In this document: one piece after another, positions 55,382-64,000 of the stretch | How the letters are laid out: every line of letters starts with the position of its first letter | Numbering within the stretch: the stretch's first letter is position 1 | Origin: Sulfuracidifex metallicus DSM 6482 = JCM 9184 | GTDB taxonomy: Archaea; Thermoproteota; Thermoprotei_A; Sulfolobales; Sulfolobaceae | Direction of reading: 5' to 3' | Assembly (NCBI GenBank): GCA_032834875.1 | Contig: CP135238.1 | Location: forward strand, 1,184,011 to 1,248,010 | DNA: 64,000 nt | Made by a program: the position numbers and the translations under genes | Notes under the pieces: model-generated | Databases searched by the model: none | What the model saw: the letters and a program-made list of their open reading frames with translations, nothing else | What the model was told of the DNA's origin: nothing

Positions 55382-56827
55382 ATGAGTAACAGAATTCACC
55401 CTGTGAAGCTTAAACTAATATGGTTTCTGCTTAGGTCTAGGTTTAGCGTACCATTGATCGTGATCTACTTGTTAGGCATTATCTTTGCAGTAGTAGAATT
55501 TTACTTTTCCATTGAGGCGTACTTTGGAATCAACAACTTAGCTGAGGTTTACGCTCGTAACTTAACCTTCATGAACATATACTTCCTCTTCGGAACTATA
55601 CCATTGGCATTTCTGACTCCAACTCCCACTAAAGCTGACGCGTTCAACGTATTTACTCTACCTTATCCAATGGAAGAGATGTATGATAATTGGTTTGGCT
55701 TTCAATTTTTTTATAGATTGATGTTCTTGGGTTTCTTCTCAGCAGCCTTTCAAGTTGACGTTCTATCACCTTTCGGTCTTCCCTTCGTGTTGGAATATTC
55801 CCTAACTGGAGCTTTTCTGTCACCCGTGAACATGGTGAATAGGAAAATGAAGCCTCTATTTTATGGAGGACAGCTTGCTGAGGCATTATCTTTTGCCTTC
55901 CTTCCTACTTTAGTTTCAATCGGAATATCCACTTTGATTACCCTAGCTTCTATGACAACTTACCTTTTAATGAGGTCCAGATACGACCCGGTTGAATTCC
56001 TGTCTACACTCTTTTCGGCAGATAACAGAGAAGTAGGTCAAGATAGAGTCATAGTCTCCTCATCGGGAGAGAAAGCCTTGATCATCAACAGATTAAAGAA
56101 TCCGCTCTTGGTCCTGACCTTTAACGTGTCTGGACAGCTTAAGATAATAAAGCCAAGGATAAACGGAAGAGTAATCATGTTCTTACTTTCAATTGCAGGT
56201 GGGACATTCACCTTAATGATGTCTACGTTTCTTAGGAATTACCTTAACGTATTGGGAGGATATTACGTTGTCGGGTTAGCCTTTTACTTAGTTTTCATTT
56301 TCATGGTCCAATGGTTAGTTGTAGGCACATTAGCGTTTGAGAGACCTTGGTTAGGGGTTCAGATATTCGGCGCAAGGAGGTATTTTAGGGACGTACATAT
56401 AAGCAACTTGACAAACCTGACCTTAGCTTGGGTCGTAATTTTCGCATTCTCCATAATTTCCTCTTTATTTGTATCTTTGAAGATATTATTTCTAGCTATA
56501 CTTGTCCTTCCATCGTCTTGGCTATTGTACCTTATAAGCTTCGTGGCCTCGGCGTCATCTTTGCCCAACGTTCAGACCATAGTTGACGAGAGCCAACCCT
56601 ACGTCTCTACGGTGAGAAACGTTGTAGGAATATCATTCCTTAACTTTGTTCCCTTCTTTGTATTACTAGTTACCTCCGAAATAGCCGGGTTTGTGTCAAC
56701 TTTTACGTTCATGGAGATTTCGCTTGCGGAAACGTTAGCTATCTTCGCCCTGGTGTGGGGCATAATAGCCACGGGAATTTATTACAACTCGCTGCTAAGG
56801 GTTATGGCCCTCAAAGGATATTTCTAA
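55382..56827 (+). CDS. Polytopic membrane protein, unknown
   Basis: A 481-residue protein with about ten to eleven hydrophobic helices and one hydrophilic segment in the middle (MRSRYDPVEFLSTLFSADNREVGQDRVIVSSSGEKALIINRLKN, about 195-245). Features such as LAFERPWLGVQIFGARRYFRD resemble ABC-2-like permeases of archaea, but no ATPase gene is adjacent. Family not recognised. The next gene, another membrane protein, follows 184 bp later. Confidence 0.6.
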   Translation: MSNRIHPVKLKLIWFLLRSRFSVPLIVIYLLGIIFAVVEFYFSIEAYFGINNLAEVYARNLTFMNIYFLFGTIPLAFLTPTPTKADAFNVFTLPYPMEEMYDNWFGFQFFYRLMFLGFFSAAFQVDVLSPFGLPFVLEYSLTGAFLSPVNMVNRKMKPLFYGGQLAEALSFAFLPTLVSIGISTLITLASMTTYLLMRSRYDPVEFLSTLFSADNREVGQDRVIVSSSGEKALIINRLKNPLLVLTFNVSGQLKIIKPRINGRVIMFLLSIAGGTFTLMMSTFLRNYLNVLGGYYVVGLAFYLVFIFMVQWLVVGTLAFERPWLGVQIFGARRYFRDVHISNLTNLTLAWVVIFAFSIISSLFVSLKILFLAILVLPSSWLLYLISFVASASSLPNVQTIVDESQPYVSTVRNVVGISFLNFVPFFVLLVTSEIAGFVSTFTFMEISLAETLAIFALVWGIIATGIYYNSLLRVMALKGYF

Positions 56828-57011
56828 TGAGCTTAGATCCGTTCTCCTTATATATATGAGAGCTGTGATAAAAGGAGAGCTAAGGAAATACACACATAAT
56901 TACGTTCTTAAGTATCTATTTAAATAATTTTTGTGTAAAGAATTTATCTTAGGTACAGGAAATGAACTTCCTTACTATCTTATTTTCCTGCAGGAGATTC
57001 ATATATTCATC

Positions 57012-57494
57012 ATGGAATCTTACTATTATATTGACCTTGGAGTCTTCGCTATAATTATAGCGATAATTCTTCTGAGGAGACTGAGACCTAGAAAATTTAA
57101 AAAGACTAGAGTATTCACGTTGCCCTCGATTTACTTGGTTTTACTTTTGTTCTCATCGTTAGGTCTATCCAGCTTAATGCTTATCTCCTTAATACCGACT
57201 GGATATCTAGGATATCTGTTTGGCATGAGAACGTTAGAAAACAATGAGATCCGTTTCTTCTACAGGAACGGAAAACTTTATTATCAATGGCCTACGTCAA
57301 TAACGCTATTGTGGTCAACGCTTTTCATTGCTAGAATTTCACTCTATTTTCTGGGGCTAAACTTCAATCAGGGTTACGTTGCAAATCTCTTGATCGATTA
57401 CGTGATAAATCTCCTGCTTTCTGTTAACACGGGCCTTTTAATTGCTGCTTCGAGGATCACTCTACAGAAGGCGAAGAAGCTGGAAACCTTTTAA
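57012..57494 (+). CDS. Small membrane protein, unknown
   Basis: A 160-residue protein with four hydrophobic helices from ATG 57012 (an upstream non-ATG start at 56931 would add 27 residues without similarity to a signal). Segments: YIDLGVFAIIIAIILLRRLRPRK; SIYLVLLLFSSLGLSSLMLISLIPTGYLGYLFG; SITLLWSTLFIARISLYFLG; LLIDYVINLLLSVNTGLLIAASRI. It resembles small CcdC-like/DUF1453-type membrane proteins; that is tentative. Confidence 0.55.
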   Translation: MESYYYIDLGVFAIIIAIILLRRLRPRKFKKTRVFTLPSIYLVLLLFSSLGLSSLMLISLIPTGYLGYLFGMRTLENNEIRFFYRNGKLYYQWPTSITLLWSTLFIARISLYFLGLNFNQGYVANLLIDYVINLLLSVNTGLLIAASRITLQKAKKLETF

Positions 57495-57552
57495 ATGAAA
57501 ACATTCAAGGTCTTCTTACTAAAGTAAACTACTTTGTCATCACGAATGTGAT

Positions 57553-57572
57553 CTCGAGGTTAGAAAGATGAA
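57553..57572 (+). repeat. Recurrent 20-bp motif, copy 3 (two changes)
   Basis: CTCGAGGTTAGAAAGATGAA, close upstream of the MITE relict. Confidence 0.5.
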
Positions 57573-57654
57573 GTTCCCATGAAGGCGGTTTCCTTGTCAA
57601 GACTTTGAATTCAAGTCTTTTACAAAAAGTGGGAAGTCAGAGGGATGATAAAAG

Positions 57655-57894
57655 CCTATTTGCGGGGATAGTTCCCTACTCAAGGTTTAAATACTTCTCT
57701 TGCATGACATCGGCTAGTAGCGCCAATGATGCTCTCCTCGATTGAGGAATTAATGGAATTTGACAAATCCCGTTTTCATATGGATGATTCTCTGAGTCGA
57801 CTGTCCCACCAAATGAGAGGTGTAATCCCCAATAGATTTTGGGAACTATGAAACCTTTGGGAGGAGAACTCTTCTAGAGTGAAGTGGAAGTCAG
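57655..57894 (+). mobile_element. Decayed MITE relict, opposite orientation
   Basis: Reads like the reverse of the intact MITEs: GCGGGGATAG...GGTTTAAATA, TAGTAGCGCCAATGATGCTC, ACTGTCCCACCAAATGAGAG, GTGTAATCCCCAAT, GGGAACTATGAAACCTTTGG, and end GAAGTGGAAGTCAG. Many substitutions and short deletions. Its terminal TCA supplies the stop codon (TGA) of sfsA on the other strand. The stretch 57495-57654 holds only the motif at 57553. Confidence 0.75.
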
Positions 57895-58550
57895 GTTAGT
57901 TTATGACAGATCTGAATATCTTTGGTGTAGATTACTGACCTATCATTTAACGAGAACGTCTTTATCTCAACCTTAACGCCTCCCTTTAAAGTTTCTCTAA
58001 AAGTAGAAGCAAACTTGGGGTCAGTCTCCTCGTTCGGCATGAAACATTCGGCGTTCCTCATTACTAGAATCATTAATTTTGCTTCCATTCCTTTTTTCTT
58101 GGCAGCTAAAAGTTCCTCCAAATGTCTCCTTCCCCTTTCTGTAGGAGCATCTGGAAAGAGGGCTACTCCATTCTTTACGAGCGAAGCTCCTTTTACTTCG
58201 ACAAGAGTATTATCGTATTGAAAGTCTATCCTGCTTCTTCCCCACTTTACCTCGGATTTAACATCCTTAGGAAGAAATAGCCTGGCTATCTTATTGTGAA
58301 TGCTTGAATCTGTTATAACCCATTCGTTGTCCCAGCATGCTTCGATTTGACATTTAGTTTTCCTGTCTCCTTCTACATTAGTGAACAGAACCTTGTTTCC
58401 CTTATATAATAGCTCCTTTAGTCTACCAGGGTCATGAAGGTGACACTTATAATTCTCATCTAGAATTACTACGAACCTATTAGGTCTTTCTCTAACTTTT
58501 CCTTCCATGAGTGGAGGAAACTTGTATACTTCTTCACCGGGCTGAATCAA
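57891..58550 (-). CDS. sfsA: SfsA-family DNA-binding/nuclease-like protein
   Basis: A 219-residue SfsA: VRERPNRFVVILDENYKCHLHDPGRLKELLYKGNKVLF, RSRIDFQYDNTLVEVKGASLVKNGVALFPDAPTERGRRHLEEL (restriction-endonuclease-like core with DF...EVKG), and LMILVMRNAECFMPNEETDPKFASTF. The family was named for sugar fermentation stimulation in bacteria; in archaea its role is unknown, perhaps nucleic-acid linked. Its stop codon comes from the end of a MITE relict, so its last one or two residues may not be original. Confidence 0.9.
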   Translation of the reverse strand: MIQPGEEVYKFPPLMEGKVRERPNRFVVILDENYKCHLHDPGRLKELLYKGNKVLFTNVEGDRKTKCQIEACWDNEWVITDSSIHNKIARLFLPKDVKSEVKWGRSRIDFQYDNTLVEVKGASLVKNGVALFPDAPTERGRRHLEELLAAKKKGMEAKLMILVMRNAECFMPNEETDPKFASTFRETLKGGVKVEIKTFSLNDRSVIYTKDIQICHKLT

Positions 58551-58556
58551 TTACCT

Positions 58557-58978
58557 TCATGTAAACTCTTCATGCGGAAAATTAAAAGACAACTTGTTAT
58601 GATGTGATTGCGAACTGAGAACGATTTTACTTGCGTAAGGAAGCTCATAAAGAGCAACATTATGGAGCCTAATCCTCCTGAGGGACTTGCCAGCAAGTTG
58701 TCTCATGTGAATGTTCTCCGTCATGAAGACGTTGTAATACTCAGCGAAGTATTTCCCCCCCCCCACAACTTCATGTATATGTCTACCCTGAGATTACTCA
58801 GGTGTTCATAAGATTTATCTAGCTTAGCCTTTGCCTTAAACCAGTTATGGGAAAGGAAAGCCTTTCTAGAACTGCAGGTTAGGTATATTATGTCTTTCTG
58901 TATAAACCCAAGGAAAATGAGGAATAGCATACAGAGGAATATATGAATTTTTGTAAGAAGAGAGTTAAGTACACTCAT
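58557..58978 (-). pseudogene. tnpB fragment with a G10 tract
   Basis: Two overlapping minus-strand readings (58978-58721 and 58766-58557) make one TnpB middle segment: [29 protein letters not shown] ... [46 protein letters not shown]. They are joined at a run of ten G (58755-58764 as C on the plus strand), which inserts residues and shifts the frame inside what should read YMKLGKYF. Further parts of TnpB are missing. The spacer 58979-59190 shows nothing else. Confidence 0.65.
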
Positions 58979-59190
58979 ATTATTGCTTAGATCTAAGTGA
59001 CTTCTCTATCGTGACAAAATCTCTCATGAAGATTAGCGATACCATAAAGAATACGAAGTACAAAAAGGATTTTGTATTTTATATACACAACGCAAAAGAA
59101 AATAAGGTGAAGCCTATCTATGATTACTACAGCGTCAGCTCTTCTTCTCTTAGCTTCACTATTTTTTCGCTTATTTGTATTTTTCTAATT

Positions 59191-60972
59191 TTAACTGGCT
59201 TTGTTGTTGTTACTTTCTCCCTTCTTCCCCTTATCCTCAGCACTTTCCCTTTCGGCTATTTCCTCTAATGCCATAACCAAGTTAGCTTGAGCGTAGGAGT
59301 TAGGATAGTTTCCTAGGAATTCCTTTGACTTAACGTTGATTTTATCTCCAACAAGGTAAAAACCTTCTCCCACCTCGAGTATCTTCTCCAAGATTAACTT
59401 CGCATCATCTAGTCTCCCCAACTTGGTGTATATCCTTGCCAACCAAAGGGAAGATAGGGTTGATGGATAGATGCATTCGCCCAAGGAATCTTGCTTATAT
59501 CTCTTAAGTAATCCGTCTACAGATAGGGTTTCCTCAATCTGTCTCAAGGTAGCCTGAAAGATCTCATCTTTTACGTCTATGAAACCGTAAAGTGGCAAGG
59601 TAAGAAGAGATGCATCGACTTCTTTTCCTCCAACCCTCTTGACAAATTTTCCTTCAACGACTCCGTTATCCATGATCCATTCCTTTATTTCGTTTCTTGC
59701 TTCTCTCCAAGGGTTGTCCCTATCTATTGCCTTCATCAACTTTCCTGCTCTATCTAAAGCAACCCATGCCATAACCTTGGAGTGAACGTTTTGAGCCTTC
59801 GTATCTCTTTCCTCCCAAATTCCTACGTCGCCTTCCTTCCAGTTATCTGAAATCCAATCAGCAACGTATTCCAATATGTCCGCGTGATTTTTCACATAGT
59901 TATCGTCTCCTGTTGCCTCATAGTACTTGTAGAATGCATTCATGAACGAACCCTCTAAGTCTAGTTGAATCAAGGCCAATGCATCATTACCTATCCTGAC
60001 CGGCTTAGAACCCTTGTATCCTGAAAGCCAAGGTATTTCTATCTCTTTTGGAGGCAAGGAACCATCAATTGAGTAAAGCGAATACATGAATGGTTTAGAG
60101 ACGAATGAAACCATCCTTGACAGGAATTCTATGATTCTCCTGGCTTCCTGGGCATATCCGGTAGCTATCAACGCCTCGGCTACCGCTGATGAATCTCGAA
60201 CCCAAGCATATCTGGAGTCCCAGTTCCTAGTTCCCCCTTCCACTTCCGGAAGAGAGGTTGTTGGAGATCCAACCACAGCGCCGGTTGGATTATACATCAA
60301 CCCTAATAGCATACCTACGCTATTCTGATATGCGTCAAGAAGTTTATCTCCGGTGAAGTTGCCTATTTTTACTTCAGCTACTTTTCCCTTTCCTCTCTCC
60401 CTCTTCATCAGGTTCTTCCAGTAGTTTATTGTCCTATCGAATCCCCTTTCTACGTTGAAACTCACGTTCTTTCCGTATATCCCGAACCTCTCATCACTGA
60501 AGTATCCCAAGTAGATGTATCCTTCTCCTTTAACGTACCAAGAACCGTCGTACTTAACCTCATCGAAAAGGAAGTGTGCCTCTAGGAAATCTGTTCCGTT
60601 ATCGAAGAAACGGAACACCTTGTCAGTGACCTTCTTTACCTTAGCTCCATTCCTACCGTAATAGAAGGAAGGAGATAACTCAACCTTCAATTCTGAATTT
60701 GCCTTGATCTTCCTTACTATTCCATGATCTCCGTAAAGAAGAAGATCAGTGATCTCGCTTCCGTCCTTCAGTTTGGTGGAAACCACGTTGGGTACAACGT
60801 ATTCCTGTGATACAACTTCGCTCTCAATTCTGAAATGACCTCCCTTTTCCTCGTCAAGTAACGAGGAGAAAACTGATGGAGAGTCATATCGCGGGAACGA
60901 TAGCCACACAACGTCAGTACCTCTTATAATTGCTCCTGTAAACTCGTTGTTAATACACGGAAGAGGTTTCAC
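59191..60972 (-). CDS. GH15 glucoamylase/trehalase-family enzyme
   Basis: A 593-residue glycoside hydrolase family 15 protein. N-terminal super-sandwich domain, then (alpha/alpha)6 barrel beginning near residue 215 (GNFTGDKLLDAYQNSVGMLLGLMYNPTGAVVGSPTTSLPEVEGGTRNWDSRYAWVRDSS). NWDSRYAWVRD is the family's substrate-binding motif; the general acid is likely in GIWEERDTKAQNVHSKVMAWVALDRA. Crenarchaeal members include glucoamylases and trehalases, which sequence alone does not separate. No signal peptide, so it acts inside the cell, possibly on glycogen, maltodextrin or trehalose. Confidence 0.9.
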   Translation of the reverse strand: MKPLPCINNEFTGAIIRGTDVVWLSFPRYDSPSVFSSLLDEEKGGHFRIESEVVSQEYVVPNVVSTKLKDGSEITDLLLYGDHGIVRKIKANSELKVELSPSFYYGRNGAKVKKVTDKVFRFFDNGTDFLEAHFLFDEVKYDGSWYVKGEGYIYLGYFSDERFGIYGKNVSFNVERGFDRTINYWKNLMKRERGKGKVAEVKIGNFTGDKLLDAYQNSVGMLLGLMYNPTGAVVGSPTTSLPEVEGGTRNWDSRYAWVRDSSAVAEALIATGYAQEARRIIEFLSRMVSFVSKPFMYSLYSIDGSLPPKEIEIPWLSGYKGSKPVRIGNDALALIQLDLEGSFMNAFYKYYEATGDDNYVKNHADILEYVADWISDNWKEGDVGIWEERDTKAQNVHSKVMAWVALDRAGKLMKAIDRDNPWREARNEIKEWIMDNGVVEGKFVKRVGGKEVDASLLTLPLYGFIDVKDEIFQATLRQIEETLSVDGLLKRYKQDSLGECIYPSTLSSLWLARIYTKLGRLDDAKLILEKILEVGEGFYLVGDKINVKSKEFLGNYPNSYAQANLVMALEEIAERESAEDKGKKGESNNNKAS

Positions 60973-61242
60973 ATAGAGATTATCATTAGCTCCATTTTAA
61001 ACTCTATGAAATTTGTGACTAACAAATTTTTCCAAATCTAATGAATTTAAAAATCTATGCCGTTAGTAGCAAAGTTAGATAGATAATTAATCTTTAAGTA
61101 GTCCTTCATTTTTTGTTTTAGTCTTAGCTGGTAACAAATTATATCTTAACCAAAGGAGATTAAAGAACACACAACCAATTTAAAAAGAATAGAAGAGATA
61201 TTTTTGATAATACCTTCTATAACTTTTTTATTAAAATTTACA

Positions 61243-61761
61243 TTATGGTCCATATGGATTCGTTGGTGGAGACGGCGGCATTCCAGTCTGTCTCTTCTTT
61301 CTAAAATATGATATTACTCCTATAATTCCTGCAATTATAGCAATTATTAATCCTACAAATACCAGTATGACGCCTATTCCAGCCATCTCTACCTTGCTAA
61401 TGTCAATCGTCTTGACTACGTACTTCACGTCAACTGCATGTGTATAATTGTTGGTGAAAGAATATACTGAAGGTGTTGTAGTAGAGGTTACCTCTGAGAG
61501 ATATATTCCATTAGCTTGAGTTATCGTTGAATTGAACTCTATGGGAGCTGTTGAATTATAAGCAACTAACATAATAGTATTTGAAGGAACTACTATCGAT
61601 ATCGATTTACCAGGAGGTAAAGAGGAGAAGCTCTCTGACTTCAATGAGCTTAACGTGGAACTAACCACTCCTCCCAAGTAGTCGGTTCCGTATATTGATA
61701 GCCCCAAGCCTATCGCTAGCAACACCACTCCTATTATTGCAACAATGAACCACTTATTCAT
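61243..61761 (-). CDS. Membrane-anchored extracellular protein, unknown
   Basis: A 172-residue protein with an N-terminal helix (FIVAIIGVVLLAIGLGLSIYG), an external part of about 95 residues with N-glycosylation sequons, a C-terminal helix (VEMAGIGVILVFVGLIIAIIAGIIGVISYF) and a Pro-rich cytosolic end (GMPPSPPTNPYGP). Same architecture as 22219-22668, though sequence similarity is slight. Confidence 0.6.
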   Translation of the reverse strand: MNKWFIVAIIGVVLLAIGLGLSIYGTDYLGGVVSSTLSSLKSESFSSLPPGKSISIVVPSNTIMLVAYNSTAPIEFNSTITQANGIYLSEVTSTTTPSVYSFTNNYTHAVDVKYVVKTIDISKVEMAGIGVILVFVGLIIAIIAGIIGVISYFRKKRQTGMPPSPPTNPYGP

Positions 61762-62018
61762 AAAGAAATACTTTTCGTCGTCGATATTTATTATTTTTCA
61801 CATGACGCTTTTTCGTCAATCACTTCAATTTTTGTTTTCTCTTTATATTAATTTTTAATATATATACACAAAATATTTTAATTACAATTATTATTGAAAT
61901 ACAGGATTAACTATTCTAAAGTGACTTACAATATAGTTTATTTAATTTAATTGAAAAAAGTATACTTCTCCTCTTCTTTTTACTCATTGAGCCTATTCTA
62001 TACGTCGCGGTTAAGTCT

Positions 62019-63032
62019 TTACTTCTGTGGGGTAGAATTTTTCATCATAGCTTTCATAAACTGGAACGTCTTCAAGACAGAAAAGGAATAAAGCAAAACG
62101 ACGACTATGTTCAATGCAATAATGAAGTCGACGAAGGTATATATTCCTGTCATTTGAAACAGCATAAAAGCCGAAAACATAGCTATTCCAGTAGGGAAGA
62201 CGTAAGCCCAAGATATGAGGGATGGAGGCTCCCTAATCCTGTTAACTGCTATAAATAAACCAAGTACCAAGTTCCATAGTTCGAAATCGAACAAGGAGAC
62301 TCCGATTGCTAAAGCAGCCTTTTCAGGAACGTCAAATAATCCCAGATAATTATAAGCTGGAAAGGAAAGTACGTTTATTCCAATTATACTTGCCGCTCCT
62401 AGAGGGATCATCACTGTGGGATATGCCCTTGTGCCTTGAAGGTGGGAAAGAAGCGACACGGATCCTAAGAATACGAATTGAAGTACTGTAATTCCTAGAG
62501 CCAATAGCATCAAAATGTAGATAGTTCCAACGTCCTTCAAAACGTATGAGAAAGGAGGCAAAATTGGAGCTCCCAAGACAACGTCTGCACTGAGAGCTAT
62601 TGATGGAACCAGTAAGGCATAGCTGGGTGTAACTTTCTGCCCTAGATATATTTTCACCCACGTTACGACGTTTATCACGAATGCCAGTGCGTATCCGAAG
62701 AAATATAGATAACTGAGGTCAATGACCGTTGTTGGAGAATAAGAAATATACACTGTGTAAAAGAATCCTGATACGAAAATTAGAACTGCGATGAATGCAG
62801 AGAACGCTACTCTGTTTATTGAAGATAAATCTTCCTTAATGTTGTTTATGTCTCTGTACCCATAAGCCCAGCCTATTAATATTAAGGCAAACAGCGCAAG
62901 TGCTATAAAATATATTACTTTCCCAACTTGAAGGGCTAAACTCATGTTGAACACTGTATAGTCAATCCAAGAAGTTAGGGAGAGAACCATGGTTCCTAAA
63001 ACTATAGGAAACCACTCGGTCGTTATTCTCAT
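62019..63032 (-). CDS. TDT/SLAC1-like transporter or channel
   Basis: A 337-residue protein with about ten helices in the pattern of the tellurite-resistance/dicarboxylate (TDT) and SLAC1 anion-channel group: ITTEWFPIVLGTMVLSLTSWIDYTVF at the start, and GAASIIGINVLSFPAYNYLGL...FDFELWNLVLGLFIAV later. Likely passes an organic or inorganic anion (malate, sulfite or nitrate in known members). Substrate not predictable. Confidence 0.65.
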   Translation of the reverse strand: MRITTEWFPIVLGTMVLSLTSWIDYTVFNMSLALQVGKVIYFIALALFALILIGWAYGYRDINNIKEDLSSINRVAFSAFIAVLIFVSGFFYTVYISYSPTTVIDLSYLYFFGYALAFVINVVTWVKIYLGQKVTPSYALLVPSIALSADVVLGAPILPPFSYVLKDVGTIYILMLLALGITVLQFVFLGSVSLLSHLQGTRAYPTVMIPLGAASIIGINVLSFPAYNYLGLFDVPEKAALAIGVSLFDFELWNLVLGLFIAVNRIREPPSLISWAYVFPTGIAMFSAFMLFQMTGIYTFVDFIIALNIVVVLLYSFSVLKTFQFMKAMMKNSTPQK

Positions 63033-63756
63033 AGTGATCGTTTAGTTAACTAAATCTTTTAGAGTTTGTCTACGAGCTTTTTTAAAACAAACATCCATAT
63101 TTATTCATCGCCATTAAAAGAGCTTAAATATATTTCCTAAATTTTTTAGAAAGTTTTTTAGAAAGAGCGATAAAAAGTTATTAAGTTTTAAAAAACTTAG
63201 GTTATAAAAAGAAAATTTTCTAAATATACACCGTGGTTTTGGTACTGTTTAAGGTATAATTCAAAACTATAAATCGTAAATTTAGATACGATTTAACGAA
63301 GAAAAAAATTATCCTTTTTAAAGTTGATTTAAATCATTTAGACGCTCTCTGATATATCATGGTTCTAAAACCGAGAAAGTCGTTACCGTTTTATTAGGTT
63401 TAGAATAACTAAATAAATAAGTTATAAAATGAAAAGCTTGTCAATCTAGTCTTTGAGTGATACTATCACATGGACTAAAAAGAGAAAAATAAATATTAAA
63501 ATAATGAAATATTTTGTAAAAAACAACAATAAGTTTCTTCCATGTTTTTATCCTTATATAGCTTAAAGAGTTATTCTACTCGAATATATATATGATAAAT
63601 CAATGAATTTCATCATTTAAATAATAAAGAGAGATTATTATAGCTTGTTATTAATTCCTCTTACATGAACAAGCTTAGACGATAAAAGACGAGAAATACA
63701 AGGAAAAGAGAAAAACTTTAATTGAGAGTAAGTTGAAGCTGTCATTAGCACTTTTA
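63033..63756. other. AT-rich 720-bp spacer without genes
   Basis: Very AT-rich with many A and T runs; no ORF with coding character, no RNA gene, and no repeat recognised. Confidence 0.5.
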
Positions 63757-64000
63757 TTATCTATTTATTCTGTCTCCATCGTCATCCTTGTCGAGTTCAG
63801 TGCTGAAACTCCTAGGTCCCTTTAGTTCGCTTTGTTTCTTCACGTCAAAGTCGCTAGCATAGGATATTTCTCCTCCACCTACATATCTATCCTGAATTTG
63901 TTCTAGTGTCATTTGCTTCGTCTCTAAGGACAGGAAGTAGTATACCACAGCAGCGATTACACACATTGCGGTCTCGTATATGAATGTATCCTCAATTCCA
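63757..64000 (-). CDS. MFS transporter, C-terminal end only
   Basis: Runs off the right edge. The visible 80 residues (GIEDTFIYETAMCVIAAVVYYFLSLETKQMTLEQI...) show the last membrane helix and the LETKQMTLEQI end that corresponds to PETKGRSLEEI of sugar porters, then a 50-residue polar tail. The next ATG (63966) lies inside the last helix, so it is not the start. Confidence 0.72.
   Translation of the reverse strand, partial: GIEDTFIYETAMCVIAAVVYYFLSLETKQMTLEQIQDRYVGGGEISYASDFDVKKQSELKGPRSFSTELDKDDDGDRINR

Noticed and set aside
58740-58978. Phase-variable functional gene controlled by the G10 tract
   Set aside because: Both halves match a decayed TnpB middle segment with no start, zinc finger or complete catalytic core, so there is no functional product to switch.
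59011-59268. 85-residue plus-strand ORF
   Set aside because: Its second half is antisense to the GH15 gene, and the first half is low-complexity, Lys-rich sequence without family features.
1-64000. CRISPR arrays, tRNA and rRNA genes
   Set aside because: I looked for regularly spaced repeats and for cloverleaf or rRNA-like GC-rich stretches in the spacers and saw none; a tRNA scan could still find an intron-containing tRNA that I missed.

Overview
The window looks like chromosomal DNA of a thermoacidophilic crenarchaeon of the order Sulfolobales. Evidence: AT-rich spacers, many apparently leaderless starts about 25-30 nt after a TATA-like box, GGTGAT-type Shine-Dalgarno sites inside operons, a cop cluster of Sulfolobus type (TRASH regulator, small TRASH/His-rich protein, CPx-ATPase), a DUF929 thioredoxin-like protein, a NurA/HerA pair and several IS200/IS605 (TnpB) remnants. 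Genus is not certain; a sulfur- or metal-oxidising lineage near Acidianus, Sulfuracidifex or Metallosphaera is a guess. I found no rRNA, tRNA or CRISPR array.

Layout. 0-5.4 kb: C-terminally cut GcvH-like lipoyl carrier, winged-helix protein, purE-purK-ModE-like operon, small membrane protein, FAD-binding protein, unknown small protein. 5.5-7.1 kb: a serine-rich cell-surface protein whose C-terminal membrane anchor is put out of frame by an 11-bp tandem duplication. 7.3-11.5 kb: alanine-glyoxylate-type aminotransferase, then an operon of a small unknown protein, two radical-SAM proteins (LipS1/LipS2-type lipoyl synthase) and LplA. 11.6-17.3 kb: ABC-2 exporter and the copper cluster. 17.4-25.5 kb: small genes, two SPFH genes that are mosaics of identical and diverged blocks, membrane proteins, MFS transporter, EVE-domain protein.

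25.5-32.7 kb is rearranged: a 369-bp direct duplication of a DUF1286 gene flanks a RelE-like toxin and a convergent, overlapping small ORF; then XdhC, an MFS protein, a frameshifted APC permease, a deleted tnpB element, a zinc-ribbon protein with a recent internal 102-bp duplication, and LplB, the probable second half of the lipoate ligase. 33-48 kb: Thr/Ser-stalk surface protein, NapH-like ferredoxin membrane protein, DUF929 protein, a substrate-binding-like gene split exactly by a 357-bp IS605-type MITE, DsrE-like protein, topoisomerase IA, divergent MFS paralogues, CbiZ-like amidohydrolase, HerA-NurA, and a second, almost identical MITE. 48.8-64 kb: MFS transporter, complete CUT1 sugar ABC transporter, membrane proteins, decayed MITE and tnpB remnants, SfsA, GH15 glucosidase/trehalase, TDT-like channel, and the 3' end of another MFS gene.

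Two themes stand out. First, a lipoate economy: carrier (GcvH-like), de novo assembly (two radical-SAM proteins) and a bipartite ligase (LplA + LplB) all lie in 33 kb. Second, small mobile elements and short duplications are reshaping coding sequences: one MITE interrupts a gene, relict element ends abut the stop codons of sfsA and herA, and several genes are shifted or duplicated.
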